DNA of 62,974 bases from an uncultured Pirellulaceae bacterium. GTDB lineage: Bacteria > Planctomycetota > Planctomycetia > Pirellulales > Pirellulaceae. Numbering within the stretch: position 1 is the first letter of the stretch; each line of letters begins with the position of its first letter. Where the stretch lies: assembly GCA_937921995.1 (NCBI GenBank), contig CAKZVF010000050.1:1-62974 (forward strand), written 5' to 3'. Below, piece after piece: positions 57,108 through 62,974 of the stretch. Below the pieces are notes generated by a model that saw only the letters and a program-made list of their open reading frames with translations, had not been told where the DNA came from and did no database searches. Position numbers and translations under genes: made by a program.

Positions 57108-57530
57108 ATGTTTGAGTACGAGTATCCGCGTCCTGCGGCTAGCGTCGATCTAATCGTTCCGCGTCAGATTGACGGGCGGTTACATCTGTTGTTGATCCAG
57201 CGCAAGCATGATCCCTGCGCACTTCAATGGGCTTTGCCCGGAGGTTTTATGGAGATCGACGAGACGCTTGAGGCTGCCGCAGCGCGGGAACTGGCCGAGG
57301 AGACGGGGCTGGTTGCGCGGGAGATAAAGCAAATGAAAATTTTTTCGCGCGTCGACCGAGATCCGCGCGGCCGCGTAATCACAACGGCGTTTGAGGTCGA
57401 CACTGATCCCCACCAACAACCGGTCGCCGCAGACGACGCCAAAGACGTCCGCTGGGTTGAGTTATCATCAGCAACAGGTCTGGCATTCGACCACGACGAA
57501 ATCGTGGCAACGTGGCAAGCACAAAGGTAG
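57108..57530 (+). CDS. Nudix hydrolase
   Basis: A 140-residue cytoplasmic enzyme that hydrolyses nucleoside diphosphates linked to another group. The Nudix box is complete: GGFMEIDETLEAAAARELAEETGL (GX5EX7REUXEEXGU) with all metal-binding Glu residues, near residues 46-69. Start ATG 57108 (MFEYEYPRPAASVDLIV) is preferred over the earlier TTG. The substrate cannot be told. ADP-ribose or NAD pyrophosphatases often look like this. Confidence 0.9.
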   Translation: MFEYEYPRPAASVDLIVPRQIDGRLHLLLIQRKHDPCALQWALPGGFMEIDETLEAAAARELAEETGLVAREIKQMKIFSRVDRDPRGRVITTAFEVDTDPHQQPVAADDAKDVRWVELSSATGLAFDHDEIVATWQAQR

Positions 57531-57639
57531 TAGAAAAATCCGTGTCGCCATTTAGGCCGGTAGAAAACTTGACCGTTGTTTTTCTGTTCGATATTATCGT
57601 GATTGAGCTTCCGACTACTTCCCCTTCCCTAAGAACAAT

Positions 57640-59589
57640 ATGTTTGAAACCTATCTACCGTCATCGTGCCGCTTATATATTCGGATTTCGTTCATGGCGA
57701 TCGCAGCGGTTCTCGTCCATAGCTTGCCGGTGTTCAGTCAATCAGCCCCCAAGGTCTGGAAAGACGCAAGCGGAAAATTCGAGGTGACCGGACGACTCGT
57801 TGAGTCTGACAACTCAAAAGTCACTTTGAATGTCGAAGGCAAAGGGGAGATCAAAGTACCAATTAATAAACTCTGCGAAAATGATCGAAAGTACGTTTTA
57901 GGGCTTAAGATCGTGGAGCAAGACGAAGCTCAGTTTCAACTGGTGATGGCTCATCTTGAGCGCTTTCGTGAGAGCCCGGCGGCGGTGATGGAGATTCTCG
58001 AGGGCATTCACGAGAATTATTCAGATGCACCCTACGCAGCGGCCATGTTGGGGATCGCTTACGCGGTTGACCGCGCTGACTATCGCGAGGCCGGGAAGTA
58101 CTTGCGTCTGGCGTTGCGGTCGATTGATTCTCGGCAGAAGATTTTGGGCGGAGGTTATCACAAACTGACCGAATTGGCTGTGAATAATAACTTGGCGGTT
58201 GTCTCTCTGAAACTCGGCAAGGCCGACGCAGCGGTGAAGCTGTTTGAAAGCAATGTTGAACTGACAAAGAAGAAGATCAATTTTTGCACGTATCACAATG
58301 CAACGTTGCTGCTTGAGGCAGTAAATCGAAAAGCGTTGAACATTTCTTTTACCAGCAGTAGTCGGAAGAAGTTGGTGCAAGTGTTGGCCTCCCTGCCGCC
58401 AGCGAATCCAGAGTATCACGTTCCAACAGCGCTTTTGTACATGTTGGAATGGAGCCAACCATTATCTGAAAGCTTATTGGAGCGAATGCTGTTAGATAGT
58501 GAATTGACAAATATGCCCAATCAGAAAAGTACGAATGTCAGTGGGGCTGTTTTTCAAACCGAGAATCAACTGGTTAAACGCGGGTATCGACCTCACGTTC
58601 AAGGAACTGGTTTCTTGGTGACCCCAGAACTGGTCGTAACAAATCGAAACGTTGTCCAGTCTGCAGAAAACAACTTGTCCTACACCATTACTCAGTTTCA
58701 AGAGGATGGTAAGCCGACACTTGTAGGAGGCTCGGTCGAGAAATGGTCGCCTGTTCAAGAGGAAGATTTGGCAATAATTCGGCTCGACCGTGACGTTGAC
58801 GGCGAACCACTTCGAATCATTGATGACGATGGTGATGCGGTCGTTGGTACAGAAATTACGGTGCTTGGTTTTCCAGAAGTTTTTTCAACGGGCGAGCATT
58901 TACTGGCATCTGGAGGTGAGATTGAAATGTTTGACAGGTCAAAGTCATGGTTTTCGCTGACCGCCGAACTGCTTCGAGGCAACAGCGGTGGCCCTTGCAT
59001 TGATATGTATGGAAACGTCTGTGGAGTAGCCTTTGAAAAAGATCGGTATGATATCGCAACGTTCGCCGATCGAGCCGGCCGGCAATATGAAAAACGCGGT
59101 ACTGCGGTGTCTGCGACTCCCTTGGTTCAATTCATTAAATCAGTAGAGCCGGACTATGAGCAGCTGCCGCCTAAGAATGAAGAAGTTCTCAGCCGGCAGC
59201 GATTGACCGAACAGGTGCGTCCCTCCGTGTTTTTGATCAAGTCCTGGAAGCCACCTTTGAACCGCGTGAATGTAGATATAAATCAGGCGGACCGGTTTGG
59301 TGAGGAATTAAGGGCCAGTGAACTTCGAACACTCGAAGCTGCCACGATGAAAGAGAATCGACTTTTTCCTGATTTATGGTGCTACAATTGCCGGGGGGCG
59401 GGGGCTCTGAAGTGTAAAAATTGCACTCGTGGAACCATAGAAACACGAAAGCCTACCTACACAGGACGGGACGCGCAGGGCAATCCGAACTACCGAATTG
59501 AACGACATAGCCAGCGATGCAAAACCTGCAGCGGCAGCGGAAGCCTTAAGTGCCCATTTTGCGTTAATGGAAAACTAAAGGTGAACTAG
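57640..59589 (+). CDS. SHD1, degenerate trypsin-like protease and DnaJ-type zinc finger protein
   Basis: The 649-residue protein has a signal peptide (residues about 17-37). An SHD1-like domain follows (KVWKDASGKFEVTGRLVESDNSKVTLNVEGKGEIKVPINKL). A helical TPR-like region covers about 105-240. A chymotrypsin-fold domain spans about 315-505, with GTGFLVTPELVVTNRNVV, EEDLAIIRLD and LLRGNSGGPCID. Asp376 and Ser449 fit the catalytic triad, but where TNAHVV carries the catalytic His this has TNRNVV, with Asn337. The C-terminal 70 residues have two CxxCxGxG-like pairs (CYNCRGAG..CKNC, CKTCSGSG..CPFC) like the zinc domain of DnaJ. A protein-binding rather than protease role is inferred. Confidence 0.85.
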   Translation: MFETYLPSSCRLYIRISFMAIAAVLVHSLPVFSQSAPKVWKDASGKFEVTGRLVESDNSKVTLNVEGKGEIKVPINKLCENDRKYVLGLKIVEQDEAQFQLVMAHLERFRESPAAVMEILEGIHENYSDAPYAAAMLGIAYAVDRADYREAGKYLRLALRSIDSRQKILGGGYHKLTELAVNNNLAVVSLKLGKADAAVKLFESNVELTKKKINFCTYHNATLLLEAVNRKALNISFTSSSRKKLVQVLASLPPANPEYHVPTALLYMLEWSQPLSESLLERMLLDSELTNMPNQKSTNVSGAVFQTENQLVKRGYRPHVQGTGFLVTPELVVTNRNVVQSAENNLSYTITQFQEDGKPTLVGGSVEKWSPVQEEDLAIIRLDRDVDGEPLRIIDDDGDAVVGTEITVLGFPEVFSTGEHLLASGGEIEMFDRSKSWFSLTAELLRGNSGGPCIDMYGNVCGVAFEKDRYDIATFADRAGRQYEKRGTAVSATPLVQFIKSVEPDYEQLPPKNEEVLSRQRLTEQVRPSVFLIKSWKPPLNRVNVDINQADRFGEELRASELRTLEAATMKENRLFPDLWCYNCRGAGALKCKNCTRGTIETRKPTYTGRDAQGNPNYRIERHSQRCKTCSGSGSLKCPFCVNGKLKVN

Positions 59590-59615
59590 TTTTTCTGCCT
59601 GCAAATCTAAGCTGC

Positions 59616-59846
59616 TCACTGCGTGACGTAGCCCGAAAGATAGATCAGCCCGAACACGATCGTCACAAACGTGAGTACCCAAAAAAGGGACCGTATCGAA
59701 TGGGCGACGATCTCGCGCAATCGTTCGTGGCGGGTTGCGCCCCAAACGAGACTGACAGAGATGACCAACGGGATCGCATACCAGAGCTGGGGAGTGACCA
59801 AGGCTAGGATTGGTGACAGGCCAAAGAAGAAATTACCGATCAACAT
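59616..59846 (-). CDS. Small membrane protein, 76 aa
   Basis: Three hydrophobic stretches (residues about 5-22, 22-40 and 52-72) with a short basic loop (RHERLREIVAHSIRS). The ATG lies directly after the stop codon of the upstream gene (59847-59849), so the two are co-transcribed and probably coupled. No family is recognised. Confidence 0.75.
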   Translation of the reverse strand: MLIGNFFFGLSPILALVTPQLWYAIPLVISVSLVWGATRHERLREIVAHSIRSLFWVLTFVTIVFGLIYLSGYVTQ

Positions 59847-60503
59847 TTAACTGTCCTCCGGTTGGCCTTCGAGCCGATTTTTCTGTGACCGTGTGAGGAT
59901 CGCAGGACCCACGAAGGCGTCGTAGATCGCCATCAAATTTAATAAACCCGCGACGACGGTAAACAGAGTGCCCATTTCATAATCGTGCCGGTAATCAAAA
60001 TGCCACTTGGACAGTACATCGTTGCCGCGTGCCAACACAGGCCCGCCCGGAGGTGCCATGAAGCCGTCTTTGATCGTGTCTCCGCCGACCGCTTGATCTT
60101 TATTCTCTGGAGTGATCTTTGAGAAGCGAAGGTCGCCGTTGGGATGATTGGCCGGAAATCGTTCGCACAGCACCCACATCGGATCGCCGCCGTCTTGCGT
60201 TACTAGATTCTGAGCAATCGCGGGAAAGCTGACCGCTCCACAAGCCAACTGTGGCACGAACTGCCAACGGAAATCTTCGGATTTAAAGGAAGCGTAAACG
60301 ACGCGACCGCGGCCCAGCCCAAGTCCGAACAAAAAGGTGCTGAGGATGCAGATACAAAACAGCGCCCCTTTGGCGCGCCGACGTTGGTAGAAGTGACCGG
60401 CTCCGGGGATCAGCCACGCCAACAATGCCGCAAGGTACGGATTACGAAGATCGACTGTCAGCGACTGCCCGTCGTCGTCTTGTGGAAATACAATTTCGGT
60501 CAT
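59847..60503 (-). CDS. TM2-like membrane protein (DUF6677-type)
   Basis: From ATG 60503 (MTEIVFPQDDDGQSLTVDLRNPYLAALLAWLIPGAGHFYQRRRAKGALFC) the protein has about 218 residues; the frame extends to 60575. The start with LRNPYLAALLAWLIPGAGHFYQRR resembles the TM2-domain pattern, and planctomycetes have a family called DUF6677 that looks like this. Three or so membrane segments follow (about 20-36, 45-62 and near 182-205), with a periplasmic domain between. Function is unknown. It is divergent from rsmE, with 89 bases between starts. Confidence 0.78.
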   Translation of the reverse strand: MTEIVFPQDDDGQSLTVDLRNPYLAALLAWLIPGAGHFYQRRRAKGALFCICILSTFLFGLGLGRGRVVYASFKSEDFRWQFVPQLACGAVSFPAIAQNLVTQDGGDPMWVLCERFPANHPNGDLRFSKITPENKDQAVGGDTIKDGFMAPPGGPVLARGNDVLSKWHFDYRHDYEMGTLFTVVAGLLNLMAIYDAFVGPAILTRSQKNRLEGQPEDS

Positions 60504-60592
60504 ATCGTTAGGTTCAAAACCGCAATCAGGAAAAACTGGATTGTAACGTAACATTCTAAATATTCGCCAGATCAAACTGGGGACTATCCGCC

Positions 60593-61336
60593 GTGTCCGA
60601 CCGCTTTTTCACCGATTCAACCTTCGTTGATGATCAAATTACGCTTGCCGATGATCAGGCCCACCATTTGATCAACGTGATGCGCGCCAAACTGGGCGAC
60701 GAGGTGGTTCTGTTTGATCGACTGGGCAACGAGTATCAAACGCAGATCGTCGACGTTGCGAAGAAACGGTTGACGGTGAAACGTATTGCCACCGCACGAC
60801 CGGAGCGGAAGTTGGCGACGAATGTTACGATCGTCGCGGCGCTGCCCAAAGGCGATCGGCAGAAGTTCATGATCGAAAAAATGGTGGAGCTGGGCGTGGC
60901 AAAATTCATCCCGCTCACGACGCCCCGCAGTGTTGCTCAGGTGAACGCCAAAGTGCTCAGCCGCATCACTAAACAGATCATCGAAGCGACCAAGCAATGC
61001 CGCCGTAGTTATTTGATGGAGGTTTCCGAGGCCAAGACGATTTCGGAGGTGCTGGCTGAATTCGACGCAGCGAAACTGCAATGCTTTATCGCTCATCCTT
61101 ATGACGCCCAACCGATAGAGCACTCGAGCGCCGGTGTTGATCGGCAAGCGTGCTCGGGCAAGAGTGCCCAAGCTACGGATTGTGTTTGGTTGATCGGGCC
61201 CGAAGGCGGGTTTGCCGATGAGGAAGTCGCTCAGGCGATCTCGGCCGGCTGGCAAGCGATCTCATTTGGCGAAATTATTTTGCGAGTCGAAACGGCAGCG
61301 ATGGTGGCCGCGATGGCATCGGGCAAATCGTCCTAA
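60593..61336 (+). CDS. rsmE: 16S rRNA (uracil1498-N3)-methyltransferase
   Basis: RsmE methylates U1498 in 16S rRNA using SAM. The GTG-initiated protein has 247 residues with the PUA-like N-terminus (RFFTDSTFVDDQITLADDQAHHLINVMRAKLGDEVVLFDRLGNEY), KGDRQKFMIEKMVELGVAKFIPLTT, the knot motif LIGPEGGFADEEV and FGEIILRVETAAMVA. Between YDAQPIEH and LIGPEGG lies a stretch ending ACSGKSAQATDCVW. Its codons 186-195 are a 27-base arm of a palindromic repeat family (61150-61176). The frame is kept and the catalytic motifs are intact, so the enzyme is probably active. Confidence 0.92.
   Translation: MSDRFFTDSTFVDDQITLADDQAHHLINVMRAKLGDEVVLFDRLGNEYQTQIVDVAKKRLTVKRIATARPERKLATNVTIVAALPKGDRQKFMIEKMVELGVAKFIPLTTPRSVAQVNAKVLSRITKQIIEATKQCRRSYLMEVSEAKTISEVLAEFDAAKLQCFIAHPYDAQPIEHSSAGVDRQACSGKSAQATDCVWLIGPEGGFADEEVAQAISAGWQAISFGEIILRVETAAMVAAMASGKSS
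61150..61176. repeat. Half palindromic element inside rsmE (GTAGCTTGGGCAC family)
   Basis: These 27 bases are identical to 61421-61447, the right arm of the full copy just downstream of rsmE, and to the reverse of the left arm at 29755-29779. They code in frame for ACSGKSAQA in RsmE. The opposite arm is not seen next to it. Confidence 0.9.
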
Positions 61337-61351
61337 CGCACACCACCGACG

Positions 61352-61447
61352 GTAGGATGGGGCACTCTTGCCCGTCCCGAAGCAGCAGCAGAAGAAGAAG
61401 AAGAAGAAGAAGAAGAAAGTGTGCTCGGGCAAGAGTGCCCAAGCTAC
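61352..61447. repeat. Palindromic element, GTAGCTTGGGCAC family, copy 2, with a (GAA)9 run inside
   Basis: The left arm 61352-61378 begins GTAGGATGGGGCACTCTTGC. The right arm 61421-61447 ends GAGTGCCCAAGCTAC. The centre is (AGC)3 then nine GAA units at 61391-61417. It starts 16 bases after the rsmE stop and ends before the TPR gene on the other strand. Confidence 0.9.
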
Positions 61448-61476
61448 GATTTGGACCAATGCGGTCTTGAACAGGC

Positions 61477-61803
61477 CTACCGATTATTCCGGGCCAATGC
61501 GTCTTCGGCCTTTTGAATGAAGATCGGGTCCTTGGTACCTTCAAAAGCGCGTTGATACGTCACGCTGAGGGCGGCCATGTTGAAGGGGTCGTCCGGTTCC
61601 AGTTCCACGGCGCGTTCGGCGTGAGACACTGATTTTTCGTAGTTGCCCATGGTGTTGAATAACACGGACAGACCTAAATGAGCACGCGCGAAAGATTCGT
61701 CGATCGCAAGGGCCGCTTCCAGTTTCGCGATCGCTTCTTCGGGCTTGCCGTCCACTTTAAGTTGATCGGCTTCTCGTTCCAGCGCTAAAATTTCAGGTGT
61801 CAT
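61477..61803 (-). CDS. TPR-repeat protein, 108 aa
   Basis: From ATG 61803 (a GTG at 61842 would give 121 residues). Two to three tetratricopeptide helices are clear: LKVDGKPEEAIAKLEAALAIDESFARAHLGLSVLFNTMGNYEKSVSHAERAVELEPDDPFNMAALSVTYQRAF. TPR folds mediate protein contacts; the partner is unknown. It converges with rsmE, with the palindromic element between them. Confidence 0.82.
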   Translation of the reverse strand: MTPEILALEREADQLKVDGKPEEAIAKLEAALAIDESFARAHLGLSVLFNTMGNYEKSVSHAERAVELEPDDPFNMAALSVTYQRAFEGTKDPIFIQKAEDALARNNR

Positions 61804-62103
61804 CCGCGATTGCTCCGTTGATTGTTTACTGGATCGGTTCACCAGTTTGAAATGTCTCTTTGGCCTTATTCTTGCACATGCGACCGCAGGGTCTACCCCT
61901 AAATCAACGAGTAAAATCGGCGATGCAAAACATTTTCGCAGGAAAAAGATTGCCGCTGACCTAACGTGTCACCGCAGGGGCGTATTCTTCCTACAGCTGA
62001 ACCGCTGGTTCGGCAAGGAATTGAAATGGCGTCCCAATGTTGTGGTCGCCGTGCAAAGCTTCGGAGAAAGGAATCGCAACCGCGCTCAAGGAGACTCCCC
62101 AAA
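61804..62103. other. Intergenic region
   Basis: About 300 bases without a recognised gene. It holds the TPR gene promoter on one side and the ribosome binding site AAGGAG (about nine bases before ATG 62104) on the other. Confidence 0.4.
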
Positions 62104-62364
62104 ATGTCAGCTTTACATCCCGCAATCAGCAAAACGCGTATCCAGAATTCGTATCATGCTTTCATCGTCGAACCGGTCGATGCCTTTACGCCGGCGAACT
62201 GGCAGGGCATTCCGGCAAGCTATCGGATCGTAGAATACGTTGGCCAAAAGAAACACCGCGGCGACGCAGACGCTTGGCGGTTTTTACACAACCGGCAAGC
62301 CATCGGAGAAGCGGCGCTGGACCGTTGGGCGATCATCGTACCGCAGAAATCTCAATCGGCATAA
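62104..62364 (+). CDS. Small hypothetical protein, 86 aa
   Basis: The start ATG 62104 has a strong AAGGAG upstream, which decides it over the longer in-frame open stretch from 61966. The protein (MSALHPAISKTRIQNSYHAFIVEPVDAFTPANWQGIPASYRIVEYVGQKKHRGDADAWRFLHNRQAI) is small, basic and soluble. No family is recognised. Confidence 0.65.
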   Translation: MSALHPAISKTRIQNSYHAFIVEPVDAFTPANWQGIPASYRIVEYVGQKKHRGDADAWRFLHNRQAIGEAALDRWAIIVPQKSQSA

Positions 62365-62493
62365 GTAGGCAATGAGTTCCTAGGGCCGGTTCTTACCGGC
62401 CTTGGCACGTAAAGGTCGGGCGCGGCCAGTGGGAATTGGCCCTCCATTTGTCGCGTTCTGCGAAGTTGCTGCTAGTATCTGAAGGACAAGTAT

Positions 62494-62974
62494 TTAGAAG
62501 AAGAAGTTGACCGACAGAATATGATTTAGGCCGTCTTCTGGCCGATTTATAAACTGATTCAAATAGCCGATCTCCGTTCTAACTCTGGAGTCCGGCGAAC
62601 GCTTGAAACCAAATCCGATGAAGGCTCGGTTTTGATCAAGTCCGCTTTGGGCCCCCCAATCGGTGTCGTTGAGATTAAAAAACACTTCATCCCATAGGAC
62701 AAACGAGTATTCGGGGTAACTGCTGAACACGCGCTGCCCGCGCAGTAGTTGCCGCCAGCGGAGTCCAAAATCGTCACCGGTTTCCAGCCACCGTTGTTCG
62801 AACCTGCTTCGGTGCAGCATCTTCCAGTCGCCCAGCTTTGGCGTTGCGGTCCATTGTTGCCACAAACGATGTTCGTCAAAGTTATTTCCAAACACGGGCG
62901 CTGTTTTTATCCAACCGTAGCCAGCCCAGACCGTATGCAGGTCATTGAGCGCATATCCCACACCCGGTCGGATG
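62494..62974 (-). CDS. C-terminal part of a DUF2490-type outer-membrane protein (cut by window edge)
   Basis: The open frame runs off the right edge: codons for RPG precede the first in-frame GTG at 62961, so the real start is outside. The visible 160 residues have the DUF2490 pattern: VGYALNDLHTVWAGYGWIKT, LHRSRFEQRWLETGDDFGLRWRQLLRGQRVF, SYPEYSFVLWDEVFFNLNDTDWG and the final aromatic NHILSVNFFF. This suggests an outer-membrane beta-barrel. Function is unknown. Confidence 0.82.
   Translation of the reverse strand, partial: IRPGVGYALNDLHTVWAGYGWIKTAPVFGNNFDEHRLWQQWTATPKLGDWKMLHRSRFEQRWLETGDDFGLRWRQLLRGQRVFSSYPEYSFVLWDEVFFNLNDTDWGAQSGLDQNRAFIGFGFKRSPDSRVRTEIGYLNQFINRPEDGLNHILSVNFFF

Noticed and set aside
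61262..61459. Minus-strand frame with a run of Phe residues
   Set aside because: It is the antisense of the GAA microsatellite and the palindromic arms.

Overview
The window looks like a chromosomal piece of a planctomycete, most likely of the Pirellula/Rhodopirellula type. The signs are a LEPR-XLL sorting motif on a very large secreted protein, a dockerin-like tail on a cyclophilin, a secreted sulfatase, an SHD1-domain protein, the futalosine (Mqn) menaquinone route, many secreted or membrane proteins of unknown function, and many dispersed palindromic intergenic elements. This placement is inferred from gene content; no rRNA is present.

Layout. 1-228: distal (trailer) end of a CRISPR array with type I-C-like repeats; cas genes are not in the window. 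0.5-9.1 kb: a hypothetical gene, then a 2396-codon gene holding two complete UvrA proteins in tandem (four ABC domains) plus a C-terminal extension. 9.2-17.7 kb: a CBM9-like protein, a secreted protein, an orphan antitoxin with a decayed MazF-type toxin start, a condensation-like acyltransferase, a lipoprotein esterase, a membrane protein and a NupC nucleoside transporter. 17.8-20.4 kb: a visibly more AT-rich island with an AbiEi/AbiEii-like two-gene operon behind a promoter that overlaps a perfect 22-bp palindrome. 20.4-26.4 kb: mqnD-mqnB, a sulfotransferase, RNase III and a class II DAHP synthase. 27.0-35.5 kb: a four-gene module of a YqiJ-like membrane protein, a flotillin, a giant coiled-coil AAA+ ATPase and a small membrane protein. 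35.5-37.2 kb: a repeat-dense intergenic hub and a decayed GT87-type glycosyltransferase. 37.3-46.9 kb: cyclophilin, a TIM-barrel isomerase-like protein, an outer-membrane-like protein, pyrH, lnt and glgC. 47-62.97 kb: initiator tRNA, a GH13 branching-enzyme-like protein, sulfatase, folC, the LEPR-XLL beta-helix protein, a Nudix hydrolase, an SHD1/degenerate protease/zinc-finger protein, TM2-like proteins, rsmE, a TPR protein, and an outer-membrane-like gene cut by the window edge.

Most genes are monocistronic or in pairs. The tight units are mqnB-mqnD (GTGA overlap), the AbiE-like pair (8-base gap), yqiJ-like/flotillin (overlapping ends) with the ATPase downstream, and the pair at 59.6-60.5 kb (stop directly abutting start). 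glgC and the GH13 enzyme are both glycogen-type genes but lie on opposite strands, separated by a membrane protein, the tRNA and a terminator.

The strongest candidates for less-described biology are the flotillin/OB/giant AAA+ module, the palindromic repeat family with one arm read in frame inside rsmE, the double UvrA, the pseudo-protease carrying DnaJ-like zinc motifs, and the AbiE-like operon with its palindromic operator.
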